Source: JALZHR01 sp036388475 (GTDB lineage Bacteria; Acidobacteriota; Blastocatellia; Pyrinomonadales; Pyrinomonadaceae). From it: a stretch of DNA of 64,000 nt. The stretch lies in the NCBI GenBank assembly GCA_036388475.1, contig DASVRT010000055.1, forward strand, positions 1-64,000, in the 5' to 3' direction. The translations under genes were made by a program, and so were the position numbers. Under the pieces are notes generated by a model that did not search any database, was not told the origin of the DNA, and saw nothing but the letters and a program-made list of their open reading frames with translations. Numbering within the stretch: the stretch's first letter is position 1; each line of letters starts with the position of its first letter. This document shows, piece after piece, positions 17,179-26,240 of this stretch.

Positions 17179-17230
17179 TTGACAATTTGGAAATAGTTTA
17201 TTAATTTTAATGAAATTCTACCGAACGGTA
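17179..17230 (+). promoter_or_regulatory. Promoter candidate and operator of the TetR gene
   Basis: TTGACA (17179-17184) is a perfect -35 hexamer; the -10 is weak (TAATTT about 17 bp on). TACCGAACGGTA (17219-17230) is a 5-bp dyad around AA placed near the expected start of transcription, where a bound repressor would block it. This suggests autoregulation by the TetR protein encoded from 17327. Confidence 0.45.
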
Positions 17231-17326
17231 AGTAAAAAATAACACATTTTAAAAACCGCAGCAAACAAATTGGCAAAGCGAAAAGATTGAAAGACACGCT
17301 TGGTCTGGAAATTTCCCGAACTTTAT

Positions 17327-17920
17327 ATGCCGCGAAACGGAACACAAAAAAGTCTCGACCGGGCGCAGGAGATTTATCTGACGGCGGCGCAGATGTTTGT
17401 CGAGAGAGGCTTTGAATCGACCTCGCTGACCGACATCGCCGCCGCGCTAAAGATAACCAAAGCCGGGCTTTATTATTATTTCGAAAGCAAACAGGAATTG
17501 CTTTACCGGATTGTGACGCTCGGCTTGGACAGCGTGAAAAACGAGGTTTTAGACCCGGCGCGGGAAATCGAAAATGCGGAAGAACGTCTTAAATTTATTA
17601 TTTTAAACCACGCGCGCCTCGCCGCCGAAGGCAATCACGCCGTCATCATTATCTCGCACGAGATTAATGCGCTCAGTTTTACGCAGCGCGAAGCTATTTT
17701 GAAACGGCGGCGCGATTATTTTGAATTTGTGCGCGATACTCTGGTCGCGCTTCGAAAGGACGAGAAGCTTTACGACATCGACATTACGACGGCGACTTTT
17801 ACGCTGTTCGGAATGATTTTATGGCTGTCGCGCTGGTTTCGACCGAACGGCAAGCTTTCGGTCGAAAAAGTGTCGCGGGACGTTTGCGAGATGGCTTTAA
17901 AGGGTTTATTACGTCATTGA
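17327..17920 (+). CDS. TetR/AcrR family regulator
   Basis: 197 residues from the ATG at 17327; an in-frame start at 17300 would add nine residues ahead of the domain. The N-terminal 60 residues are a TetR helix-turn-helix: RAQEIYLTAAQMFVERGFESTSLTDIAAALKITKAGLYYYFESKQELLYRI. The C-terminal ligand domain (about 80-195) resembles the KstR/FadR-like TetR_C families and ends VEKVSRDVCEMALKGLLRH. TetR proteins of this look often respond to acyl-CoAs, which would fit the CoA-linked genes on the other side of the divergent promoter region. Ligand and targets are inference. Confidence 0.9.
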   Translation: MPRNGTQKSLDRAQEIYLTAAQMFVERGFESTSLTDIAAALKITKAGLYYYFESKQELLYRIVTLGLDSVKNEVLDPAREIENAEERLKFIILNHARLAAEGNHAVIIISHEINALSFTQREAILKRRRDYFEFVRDTLVALRKDEKLYDIDITTATFTLFGMILWLSRWFRPNGKLSVEKVSRDVCEMALKGLLRH

Positions 17921-18034
17921 TTGGATAATTAAAATTGATTTACCGGCTCCCGCGCGAAAATTTTCCGTGTGTTGCGATGCAGGCTTCGGCAGCGAAAAAA
18001 CCGTTCTAGTTCTTATCTAAATGGAGACTGTTTT

Positions 18035-21000
18035 ATGAAAAAAATGAAAAATATTTTCCGGCTATTACTGTGTATTTTCATCGGCGCGGCGACCGTCTTC
18101 GCGCAGGCGACGGCGACGGCTGACCTGAGAGGCACGGTGAGCGACCCGAACGGTTCCGCCATTGCCGGCGCGACCGTGACGGCGACCGACAACGCCAAGG
18201 GAACGACCCGCACGGTGACGACCGACGCCGATGGAAATTATGTCATTCTCTCGCTGCCTCCGAGCACTTACACGGTTAAAGTGACGGCTTCCGGTTTTTC
18301 GGCGAAAACGGTCAATAACGTTTTGCTGGAAGTCGGGCAACAGTCTGCATTGGACGTTAATTTAACCGTCGGCGGCGTCGATGCGATAGTCGATGTTTTG
18401 CAGGGCGAGCAGCAAATAGTCGATACGGAAAGAACGCAGCAGTCGACCGTCATCAGCGCGCGGCAATTAAATAATCTGCCTATCAACCGACGAAATTTTC
18501 TGGACTTTGCGCTGCTCACGCCCGGCGTTAATGACGCCGATAACATTAACGATTCGACGGATTTCCGCGTGGCGCAGACGCCGCAATCGGGATTATCGTT
18601 CGGCGGCAACAACGGGCGCGGAAATTCAATCAATGTTGACGGCTCGACCGCCGACACGGCTTCGGGCGGCGCGCGAAACGTCGTCAGCCAGGAAGCCGTC
18701 CAGGAATTTCAGGTTGACCGCAACAGCTACAACGCCGAATTCGGCGGCTCTTCGGGCGGCGTCGTCAATATCGTTTCCAAAACCGGCAGCAATGACTGGC
18801 GCGGCAGCATTTTCGGCTATTTTCGCGATAAAAGATTTGACGCGCGCAACGCTTTCGATTTCAATCCGAACGGCAAATCGCCGTATAATCGCCAGCAGTT
18901 CGGCGGTAGCTTAGGCGGGCGGATAATCGAAAATAAAACTTTCTTTTTTGTTTCGGCGGAAGGTTTGCGGCAGAATCAGACGTCGTTCGTCACCTTGAAC
19001 GAATCGCTGACGAACGGTTTGCAGATTGCTCCGGGAAATGCGGCGGGCGACCAGAACGCTTTTCTAAATTATTTGCTGACGCGCCCGACTTTCGCGCCGC
19101 TCGGCGTCGGCGTGCGCAACGTCTTAACGATTCCGAGCGTCAGAACGTCTAATCTTTACGCGGCGACCAACGGGCAATTTCCCGCCGGTGAAAACAGCGC
19201 CTTGATTTCAGGTCGGATCGACCACACGTTCGGCGCGTCCGACACCGGATTTATTCGTCTGAATTACGCCACGACGGACAGCGAAAATCAGGCGACCGGC
19301 GCGCTGAACGCCGTCTCGCGCGGGCGCACGGTCGAATCGCCGAGCGGCGGCATTCTTTTATCCGAAACGCATACTTTCAACGCGACGACCATCAACGAAG
19401 CGCGCGCGCAATTTTCCTATTACCGTCTGGTAGTCACGCCGAACGATCCGAACGGACCGGAAATCAACATTCTCGGCTTCGGAAACTTCGGGCGCGACAT
19501 CTTTTTGCCGTCCGACAGCATTACGCGCGGTTTTGATTTCGCCGACACGCTTTCGCTCGTTCGCGGAACGCACACGATTAAAACCGGCTTGGTTCTGCAA
19601 TACAATCGCGTTTCGACCACTTCGGAAACTTATCTGCCGGGAACTTTCCGCTTCGGCGCGCTGCCGTTTTCGTCGGTTTTCAGCGCCGCGCAGCGCACGG
19701 GGCTGGTGGGAACGGCGTTGACGGGAGCGGCTTGTCTTGCCGCGCCAATCGGCGGACAAATCGGCGCGGACATCGCTTCGGGATTTATCACGGCGGCGCA
19801 GGGCGCGGCGCTGAGAAACTCTTTGTGCAACGCGAACAATACGATTAACGCTTTGCAGGCTTATAACATCAACGCGCCGCAGGTTTACCAGCAGGGTTTC
19901 GGTCTGCCGGGATTTGCCAGCAGCAGCCAGCGGTTTTCGCTTTTCGCGCAGGACACCTGGAAAGTGCGTCCGAATCTGACGCTCAATTACGGATTGCGCT
20001 ATTTCGTGCAGAACGAAGCCGACCCGATTCCGCTCGATAAAAATAATTTTCAGCCGCGCGTCGGCTTCGCGTGGGACGTTTTCAACAACGCGAAAACCGT
20101 CGTTCGCGCCGGCGCGGGAATTTTTACAGGACAGGTCGACAATCAGATTACGAACGTCACCAACACGCTCGCTTCCGGCACCGAGCCGTATAACATCAAC
20201 ATCGTCGTTTCGGCAATCACGCTTCCGGGCACATACAGCTCGGCTTTTATATACCAGACGCTGCTCGCGCAGGGCGTCATCGGAAACCGGCAGATTGTCG
20301 CTTCCGATTTGACGCAGTTCGGCTTGAATACCGCGCCGGGCAGACCGCTCGAAGCGCGCATTCGCATCGGCGAAAACTTCCAGAATCCCGAAACTTATCA
20401 GATTAGCGGAGCGATTCAGCAGGATTTAGGCAGAGGATTTTCCGCCGAAGTCAGCTATCTGTTTTCGCGCGGCATTCATCTGGTTCGCCCGGTCGACGTG
20501 CGTCGTTACTCGGTCATCGGCACGAGCCCGTTTACCGGACAGCCGATAGTAAACGCTACCGAACTCGGCTGTTACACCGTTCCGGGCGTGCCGCCGGCAG
20601 CCTTCAACTGCTCAAGCGCCGGCGCGGGCTTAACCGGAAATTTCCTGCCGCGCTTTGCGCTCGACGCCGAATATCAATCGGTCGCCAACAGTTTTTATCA
20701 CGCCGGAACTTTGCAGATTACCAAGCGTTTTTCGCGTTTTTACAGCATCAACGCCAATTACACGCTGTCGAAAACGATTGACGAAGCGACGGATTTTAAT
20801 ACCGATTACCTGGCGCAGAATCCTTTAAATATTCGCGACGACCGCAGCCTTTCGGCGTTTGACCAAAGGCACCGCGTGGTGCTCAGCGCGGTATTTATCA
20901 GCCCTTACAAAAATGCGTTTCTGCGCGATTTCGTTTTCTCGCCGGTCTTTACGGCGGGCAGCGGTCGCCCGTTTAACCTTCTGATTGGCTTTGATACGAA

Positions 21001-21364
21001 CAACGACAGCCGCCTGTATAACGACCGACCGGCGGGCGTCGGCAGAAATACCGGCAGAGGCGAGCCGTATTACAGTTTCGATATGCGTCTTGCCCGCCGT
21101 TTCTTCGTCAGGGAACAGCGCTTTCTGGAACTGACTTTCGAAGCGTTTAATCTTTTCAACAACGTGAATTACAACGGCATCAACAACGTCGTCGGGACGG
21201 CTTGCGTCGCCGGTCTGGCGACTAATCCGAACTGTGCCGGCGCAACCAACGTGATTCCGCCGAACCCGAAGGGAATAAAAGGCATCTCGCCGACCGCGCC
21301 GCTCGGCTTTACTTCGGCGGCACCGGCGCGGCAGCTGCAATTCGGCATCCGCTACAATTTTTAG
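18035..21364 (+). CDS. TonB-dependent receptor with carboxypeptidase-regulatory N-terminal domain
   Basis: 1109 residues from the ATG at 18035, chosen because GGAG lies 8 bases upstream and a signal peptide (IFRLLLCIFIGAATVFAQ) follows at once; the frame is open 22 codons further. Residues 25-115 are a carboxypeptidase-regulatory-like Ig domain (LRGTVSDPNGSAIAGATVTATDNAKG..., NGV.LEVGQQ). A plug domain follows (QLNNLPINRRNFLDFALLTPGV, SFGGNNGRGNSINVDG, SSGGVVNIVSKTGSN) and a large beta-barrel ending in ARQLQFGIRYNF with the terminal aromatic. This is the Oar-like layout that is greatly expanded in Acidobacteriota. Likely an outer-membrane importer of a large substrate or adhesin; substrate unknown. 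Confidence 0.92.
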   Translation: MKKMKNIFRLLLCIFIGAATVFAQATATADLRGTVSDPNGSAIAGATVTATDNAKGTTRTVTTDADGNYVILSLPPSTYTVKVTASGFSAKTVNNVLLEVGQQSALDVNLTVGGVDAIVDVLQGEQQIVDTERTQQSTVISARQLNNLPINRRNFLDFALLTPGVNDADNINDSTDFRVAQTPQSGLSFGGNNGRGNSINVDGSTADTASGGARNVVSQEAVQEFQVDRNSYNAEFGGSSGGVVNIVSKTGSNDWRGSIFGYFRDKRFDARNAFDFNPNGKSPYNRQQFGGSLGGRIIENKTFFFVSAEGLRQNQTSFVTLNESLTNGLQIAPGNAAGDQNAFLNYLLTRPTFAPLGVGVRNVLTIPSVRTSNLYAATNGQFPAGENSALISGRIDHTFGASDTGFIRLNYATTDSENQATGALNAVSRGRTVESPSGGILLSETHTFNATTINEARAQFSYYRLVVTPNDPNGPEINILGFGNFGRDIFLPSDSITRGFDFADTLSLVRGTHTIKTGLVLQYNRVSTTSETYLPGTFRFGALPFSSVFSAAQRTGLVGTALTGAACLAAPIGGQIGADIASGFITAAQGAALRNSLCNANNTINALQAYNINAPQVYQQGFGLPGFASSSQRFSLFAQDTWKVRPNLTLNYGLRYFVQNEADPIPLDKNNFQPRVGFAWDVFNNAKTVVRAGAGIFTGQVDNQITNVTNTLASGTEPYNINIVVSAITLPGTYSSAFIYQTLLAQGVIGNRQIVASDLTQFGLNTAPGRPLEARIRIGENFQNPETYQISGAIQQDLGRGFSAEVSYLFSRGIHLVRPVDVRRYSVIGTSPFTGQPIVNATELGCYTVPGVPPAAFNCSSAGAGLTGNFLPRFALDAEYQSVANSFYHAGTLQITKRFSRFYSINANYTLSKTIDEATDFNTDYLAQNPLNIRDDRSLSAFDQRHRVVLSAVFISPYKNAFLRDFVFSPVFTAGSGRPFNLLIGFDTNNDSRLYNDRPAGVGRNTGRGEPYYSFDMRLARRFFVREQRFLELTFEAFNLFNNVNYNGINNVVGTACVAGLATNPNCAGATNVIPPNPKGIKGISPTAPLGFTSAAPARQLQFGIRYNF

Positions 21365-21386
21365 ACATTTCGTTTTTAAACATTCC

Positions 21387-21429
21387 GGCTGGCGCTAGCT
21401 TTGCGAAAGCAAAGCTCGTCAGCCTTTTT
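21387..21429 (+). terminator. Rho-independent terminator of the TonB receptor gene
   Basis: GGCTG...AGCTTTG (from 21387) pairs with CAAAGCT...CAGCC (to 21424) around GCGAAAGC, with a small internal mismatch, and is followed by TTTTT (21425-21429). Confidence 0.8.
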
Positions 21430-21466
21430 GTCTCTGAAATTACCTTTTAGAAAGGGAAAAATTATG

Positions 21467-21494
21467 TTGCGAAGTGTAATATTCCGTGTATAAT
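21467..21494 (+). promoter_or_regulatory. Sigma-70-type promoter candidate for the TIR gene
   Basis: TTGCGA (21467-21472), a 16-bp spacer, then a perfect TATAAT (21489-21494). It lies between the TonB-receptor terminator and the TIR gene start, leaving a leader of about 45 bases. Confidence 0.6.
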
Positions 21495-21546
21495 CGTATC
21501 GCTTTTACTCAGGAATTTATAACTAGACCCTGCCGAAGAAAAATAT

Positions 21547-22617
21547 ATGGATGAAGAATTGCGAAAGCTCAGCATTTTTGTCTCATACGCTTCCGAAGAT
21601 AAATTTAAAGTCAAGCGGCTTGCTCAAAGATTGCGGAACGACGCAATGGATATCTGGATTGATAAGAGCAAATTGCAGGGCGGGCAGTTTTGGGAACAGG
21701 AAATTCACAGGGCGATAGCTGCCGCCGACGTCTCGATAATCTGTCTGAGCAAAAAAGCCGTCGCGAAAACCGGCTTTTTTCAGCAAGAGATAAAAATATT
21801 GGTCGAGAGAGCCAGAGAACACCCGGAAGAAAATATATTGCTGATTCCCGTTCTGCTGGAAAAATGCGATGCGCCGGACGAGCTTGATTCTCTGCAATGG
21901 ATTGATTATTACAAAAAAGGCGGATACAAAAGTCTCCGCGACCGCCTGCGGGCAAAGGCGGCAGAGCTCGGTCGGATTTTGTCGACCGAACAACAGGAGC
22001 TTATCGACAAAATTCGCGTGGAAAAAGCGCTCAAGCAAGGCGCGGCGGCAGACGCTGTTTCGCGGGATATTACCGGAACCTACATTGTCCTGGGAAATAA
22101 CGACGACGGCGGAATCTATCGCGGTAAGGTAACCATCTCGAAAAAAGAAGATGCTTATTTTATGAAATGGCTTATTGCGGGCGAGGAATTTGAGGCACAA
22201 GGCGGTATGATAGGAAACGCTTTAATCGTTTACGGGAATCATACGGTTGTTTACAAGGTTCAATCCGACGGCGTTCTTATCGGAAAGTGGGGAAATGATA
22301 ATCTGGAAACATTAACTCCCGTCGCCGCGGAAGTTTTTTCTAATGATGTAACCGGAACTTACGTCGCGTTCGGAGAAAACAGCGACGGCGGTGATTACGC
22401 CTGTAAAGTAACCATCTCAAGAGAAGGAGATTCCTATGTTGTGAAGTGGTTTCTGGACGGAGGAGAATTGGAATCAAAAGGAAGCTTGTCAGGAAATATT
22501 TTAATGGTTCAGGGAGATTTTGGCGTCGTTTACGAAGTCAGGTCGGACAAAACTCTTTTGGGAAGGTGGGGAGACAATTGTACCGAAACACTAACGCCTG
22601 CGCCGCTGGGATTTTGA
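21547..22617 (+). CDS. TIR-domain protein with duplicated C-terminal module
   Basis: 356 residues. Residues 5-140 are a bacterial TIR domain: LSIFVSYASEDK (box 1), WIDKSKLQGGQFWEQEI, ISIICLSKKAV, then FFQQEIKILVERA, whose Glu is where NADase TIRs place the catalytic residue, and LIPVLLEKC. After a helical linker, two copies of an 80-residue beta-rich module follow (about 175-265 and 265-354): (D)VTGTY...G.N.DGG.Y..KVTIS...D.Y..KW...G.E.E..G...GN.L.V.......YKV.SDG.L.G.WG....ETLTP. The module resembles a small secreted domain known from other bacteria, but here has no signal peptide. The TIR could cleave NAD+ or act as an adaptor; the repeats may sense a ligand. Monocistronic between two terminators. 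Confidence 0.85.
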   Translation: MDEELRKLSIFVSYASEDKFKVKRLAQRLRNDAMDIWIDKSKLQGGQFWEQEIHRAIAAADVSIICLSKKAVAKTGFFQQEIKILVERAREHPEENILLIPVLLEKCDAPDELDSLQWIDYYKKGGYKSLRDRLRAKAAELGRILSTEQQELIDKIRVEKALKQGAAADAVSRDITGTYIVLGNNDDGGIYRGKVTISKKEDAYFMKWLIAGEEFEAQGGMIGNALIVYGNHTVVYKVQSDGVLIGKWGNDNLETLTPVAAEVFSNDVTGTYVAFGENSDGGDYACKVTISREGDSYVVKWFLDGGELESKGSLSGNILMVQGDFGVVYEVRSDKTLLGRWGDNCTETLTPAPLGF

Positions 22618-22622
22618 AAAAA

Positions 22623-22660
22623 TCGGGCTTTGCCCTGAAAATTCAAAAGACAAAGCCCGA
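22623..22660. terminator. Terminator between convergent TIR and decarboxylase genes
   Basis: TCGGGCTTTG (22623-22632) pairs perfectly with CAAAGCCCGA (22651-22660) across an 18-base loop; a T-rich stretch follows on the plus strand. It lies 6 bp past the TIR stop and 28 bp past the decarboxylase stop. Confidence 0.65.
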
Positions 22661-22687
22661 CAGTTTAGTTGTTTTTATTTTCTGCCT

Positions 22688-24388
22688 TTACGGACGATAT
22701 TTGCTCAAGGCGGGCGGAGTTTCCGCCAGACGTTTCAATTGCGGCGCTAAATCCTTCTGCGGAATCACTATCTCGACCAGCGCGGGCGCGTCTTTAATAG
22801 CCTTTAATTCCGGCAACAGGGCGCGCAGTTCTTCGACCGTTTTCGCGCGAAAGCCTTTTGCTCCGAAACTTTGAGCCAGAGCGAGATAATCCCACGACGG
22901 AAGCACGTCGAACGGCGCAAACTCGCCTTTCGGCGTGAACGCCTTAATATCTACAAACGCCTGTTCAATCGCATACACTTCATTGCTCATCACGAAAACG
23001 ACGGCATTGCATTTTTGATAAGCCAGACTGGATAATTCCTGACAAACCATCCGGAAACCGCCGTCGCCCGCGACGACCAACGGGCGCTTGCCGCTGCCGA
23101 GAGCGACGCCCAGAGCGCAGCCCGTTTCGTGTCCGAGCGAGCCCCAGGCTGCCTGCGCGACAAAACTGTTCGGCGGCAACCCGAAAAGATTTCCGAAAAC
23201 ATAAAGCGACGTGCTTTCTCCGAGAATTAAGGCGATGTCGTGCAGCATCTTCTCCTTTTTCAGAAAATTACTCAGCTCGTGGTAAAAAATGTTATAGGTC
23301 AGCTTATCGCCCGGTTTAGCCTTGTATTCTTCTTCGGGTTTCGTTTTCGGCAAAGCGTATTTGCGCGGATAGCGTTTGTTCGCCTTGAGCCGCGACAAAA
23401 TTCCTTCCAGAAAATCTTTCAGCGTGACGTCGTGATAATACTGGTAGCCGACGCGCGTTTCCTGGTCGGTGACTTCAATCATCTTTCCGAAACTGGAATT
23501 CATAATGTTCAGATAATCGTCGGTGATGATTGTGCCGAGCGCGAGAACGCAGTCCGCCGCGCACATCGTATCCCACGTTTGCGCGGGCGAAGCCGGACCG
23601 GCGTAGGTGCCGATAAACTGCTTCTGGCTTTCGTCCAGAACCGTTTTGCCGAGACTCGTCGTCGTAAAATACCAGCCGCTGGCATCGACAATCTGCTGCA
23701 AAGTGTCCTGCAATCCGAAACGCTGGATTTCGACGCCCGCCCACAAAACCGGCAGCTTTGCCGCTTCGATGCGCTCGAATGTCGCGTCGAGCGCGGCAGC
23801 CAGCGAATCCTCATTCGACGGCGTGACGACGGGCGCGAGCTTTCCTTTCGGCGCGGCGCAATTCATCGACCAGACGTCGTTCAGCACTTCGATATAAATC
23901 GGTTTCCGGTGCGTCAGCATCAACGTGATAGCGCGGTCAATCTGCGCCGGAGCGGTTTCCGCATTGTCGATAATCACGGAATCGACCGTCACGTTTTGGA
24001 AAACAATCTGGTCGGCGCGCAAGTTTCCGGTGCTGTGGTGAAACAGAACATTCTCGGCTTCTTCCATCGCGCGGTTTTTCGTGCCCGGGCTGGCTGAAAT
24101 CACCGCGACCGGCACGCGCTCGACGAAAGAACCGGCGGTGCAGTTTAATAAACTGAAAGTTCCCACGCCGTATTGCACGCACGCCGCGCCGATGCCTTTG
24201 TAGCGGGCGTAGCCGTCGGCGGCGTAACCGCTGCCGAGCTCGTTGATATTCGGAATGCGCTCGATGCCTTTGGCTGCGTCGAGCGCTTCCAGAAACGGCG
24301 AAGCGTAATCGCCGGGAACGGCGAACATATGCTCCAGTCCAGCTTGTTTAAGCCGCGTAATCAGGTAATTTGAAACGGTCATTGCCAT
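22688..24388 (-). CDS. Thiamine-diphosphate 2-oxoacid decarboxylase (pyruvate/indolepyruvate/phenylpyruvate type)
   Basis: 566 residues, the usual length for the pyruvate decarboxylase family. N-terminal Pyr domain: HMFAVPGDYASPFLEAL and NELGSGYAADGYAR, whose Glu activates the cofactor. Middle domain about 190-330 (PVLWAGVEIQRFG). PP domain: VVAGDGGFRMVCQELSSL...VMSNEVYAIEQAF, the GDG...N Mg2+-ThDP motif. It converts a 2-oxoacid to an aldehyde and CO2. GGAGGAGGG before the start lies within the last codons of the upstream flavin oxidase gene, whose stop is 5 bp away, so translation is coupled. The oxidase would make 2-oxoacids from amino acids, which this enzyme would decarboxylate. Exact substrate is not decided by sequence. 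Confidence 0.85.
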   Translation of the reverse strand: MAMTVSNYLITRLKQAGLEHMFAVPGDYASPFLEALDAAKGIERIPNINELGSGYAADGYARYKGIGAACVQYGVGTFSLLNCTAGSFVERVPVAVISASPGTKNRAMEEAENVLFHHSTGNLRADQIVFQNVTVDSVIIDNAETAPAQIDRAITLMLTHRKPIYIEVLNDVWSMNCAAPKGKLAPVVTPSNEDSLAAALDATFERIEAAKLPVLWAGVEIQRFGLQDTLQQIVDASGWYFTTTSLGKTVLDESQKQFIGTYAGPASPAQTWDTMCAADCVLALGTIITDDYLNIMNSSFGKMIEVTDQETRVGYQYYHDVTLKDFLEGILSRLKANKRYPRKYALPKTKPEEEYKAKPGDKLTYNIFYHELSNFLKKEKMLHDIALILGESTSLYVFGNLFGLPPNSFVAQAAWGSLGHETGCALGVALGSGKRPLVVAGDGGFRMVCQELSSLAYQKCNAVVFVMSNEVYAIEQAFVDIKAFTPKGEFAPFDVLPSWDYLALAQSFGAKGFRAKTVEELRALLPELKAIKDAPALVEIVIPQKDLAPQLKRLAETPPALSKYRP

Positions 24389-24392
24389 CTTT

Positions 24393-26111
24393 TTAGCCCT
24401 CCTCCACTGCTTGCAGACAATTCGGCGTGATGGAATCCAGAATCTTGCCGCCCGGGTCGCTAAATTCCACGCAGCCGTCCAAATCGCCGCAATCGGGACA
24501 CGGATTGGGCAGCAATTGCGTGCCTTTCGGCAGCCATTTCGGAGCTTTCAGACCGAAGAACTCCTGAAGCGCGGATTCCGCCGTGTCGAGCGCGCCTTCG
24601 ACCCAGCCCTGCCCGATGGAATAAGCCTCGCCGACAATATGAATGTCCTCATTATCGACGGGTTTACGCATCCGGCACATAATCTGGTCGAGCCGGTAAT
24701 TGGCTTTCCACTCGTGCCAGCCGCCGCCGTACGGGTCTTCGTTCCACGTGTGATAACGCGCCGAATAAGGCTGCGGAATTTCCGGCAGCGCGTGAACCTG
24801 CGCGACCTGTTTGTTGGCGACGTAGACCATTTCTTCGGTCGCCTGAAACTCGACTTGCGGGACTATATTCTTGACGCCCGCTTCGAGACACGACGGCGTG
24901 TAGCCTTTAAACGGCTCGCCGAATTCCAGACCTTTCCAGAACGGCACGGTGCTGATGTCGTTGTAGCTCGCCATCAGAAGCGAATTCATATACGGCAAGC
25001 CGCCCGGCTGCTCGGCTTCCGTGCCGAAATAATAAACCTGCCGGATGGGCAAATCCGTCACCGAACGACCGGCGACCAGCCCGAGCGAGCGCCACCACGG
25101 TCTTTCGTAAGCCAGAAGCAGCTTGAAGGCGCTCTGGATAAGAACGGAAGGAATATTGGCTTTCAGCCACGAATCTTCAAAAAATTTGCTCTTGATTAAT
25201 TCCAGCGAGCGGCGCGGCATCGCGAGAATCAATTTTTTCGCGCGCACTTTGGTAGTCGAGCCGTGTTTGATTTCCGTTTTGCCGTTCTTGGTAATCGTTT
25301 GCTCGAAAACGAGCGTGTAGCGATATTCGCCCGTGCCGATAATAATCTCCGCCAGGCGCCGGTTCATCTGCACGCGGTCGTCTTGCGCGACGCCGCCCGG
25401 CATTTTCCGGAATCGTTCCGCCAGCGTAATCGGAAGCTGGTCGTAGCCGTCGCGAAGGGTAAGAAAAACGGTTTCGTCGTTATATTCCGTCGCCGGCAGC
25501 TGCGTCATCGCGTTGGCATTGGCGACGTTCGCGTCGTAGCCGCCCGCGTCCTTCATAAACTGGTAGCCTTCGTTGCTCAGGACGCGATACATCAAATCCC
25601 AGAAGCCGTATTGCCAGATCGGTCTGCCGAAAACCTTGACTTTCATCTGGTCGCACAGGCTCAGATTAGCGAAATTCGGGTAAATATTATTCATCACCTG
25701 AACCTGCAAATTAGTCGGACCCAAGCCGCGCTCGGACCACGCCAGATTGTAAGGCACTTTTTCCGGGTCGGAGAGTTCGTGCAGGCGCAGGTGTTTTCCG
25801 CGCAGGTAGAAAATATTGCAGTTTGAGCCGACCGGCGCGGGCGCGCCCATCGGAAATTCCTTGGTCGGCAAGCCGAGATGCTTGACCAGATTCGTGACCA
25901 TCACGTGCTGCGACGGAATATAACGCATTCCGCCGAGCTCGGCTTTGACGTTCGGCAAGCCCGGCATCGTGACCGTGTAAAGTCGCCCGCCGATGCGGTC
26001 GCTGTATTCAAAGAGGGCGACGTTCGCCTTCGCGCCTTTTTCCTGTTGAAGCCGCCACGCGCAGTAAGCACCTGAGACGCCTCCGCCGACGACGGCAATA
26101 TCTAAATCCAT
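24393..26111 (-). CDS. FAD-dependent amine / L-amino-acid oxidase
   Basis: 572 residues. The N-terminal FAD-binding Rossmann motif is IAVVGGGVSGAYCAWRLQ with the ribose-binding Glu in ALFEYSDRIGGRL (GG-doublet). ELGGMRYIPSQH is the conserved GGMR motif of monoamine and L-amino-acid oxidases, and near the C-terminus IVGEAYSIGQGWVEGALDTAESAL is the FAD-flavin block. No signal peptide is seen. The last 50 residues have CPDCGDLDGC. AAGGAG lies properly before the ATG. Operon partner: the 2-oxoacid decarboxylase gene starts 5 bp after this stop. Together they fit amino acid to 2-oxoacid to aldehyde, as in aromatic amino-acid breakdown or indole-acetaldehyde formation; the substrate is inference. 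Confidence 0.85.
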   Translation of the reverse strand: MDLDIAVVGGGVSGAYCAWRLQQEKGAKANVALFEYSDRIGGRLYTVTMPGLPNVKAELGGMRYIPSQHVMVTNLVKHLGLPTKEFPMGAPAPVGSNCNIFYLRGKHLRLHELSDPEKVPYNLAWSERGLGPTNLQVQVMNNIYPNFANLSLCDQMKVKVFGRPIWQYGFWDLMYRVLSNEGYQFMKDAGGYDANVANANAMTQLPATEYNDETVFLTLRDGYDQLPITLAERFRKMPGGVAQDDRVQMNRRLAEIIIGTGEYRYTLVFEQTITKNGKTEIKHGSTTKVRAKKLILAMPRRSLELIKSKFFEDSWLKANIPSVLIQSAFKLLLAYERPWWRSLGLVAGRSVTDLPIRQVYYFGTEAEQPGGLPYMNSLLMASYNDISTVPFWKGLEFGEPFKGYTPSCLEAGVKNIVPQVEFQATEEMVYVANKQVAQVHALPEIPQPYSARYHTWNEDPYGGGWHEWKANYRLDQIMCRMRKPVDNEDIHIVGEAYSIGQGWVEGALDTAESALQEFFGLKAPKWLPKGTQLLPNPCPDCGDLDGCVEFSDPGGKILDSITPNCLQAVEEG

Positions 26112-26169
26112 ATTCAGCTCCTTTAGTAAATTTACTTAAGTTGCCGGTCGTCAAACTTTAAAAGATTTT

Positions 26170-26240
26170 GCCCGCGAAAGACGCGAAACCGCGCGAAAAT
26201 CCGCTTGGTTTTTTCGTATATTTCTGTGTGTTTCGTGGGC
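26170..26240. repeat. Imperfect inverted repeat A
   Basis: GCCCGCGAAAGACGCGAAA (26170-26188) is the imperfect complement of a stretch ending TTTCGTGGGC (26240). It lies in the 490-bp region between the divergent oxidase and transhydrogenase genes, which otherwise shows a short dyad (TTTAACC...GGGTTAAA, 26258-26280) and AT-rich sequence before the pntAA start but no gene. Confidence 0.5.
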
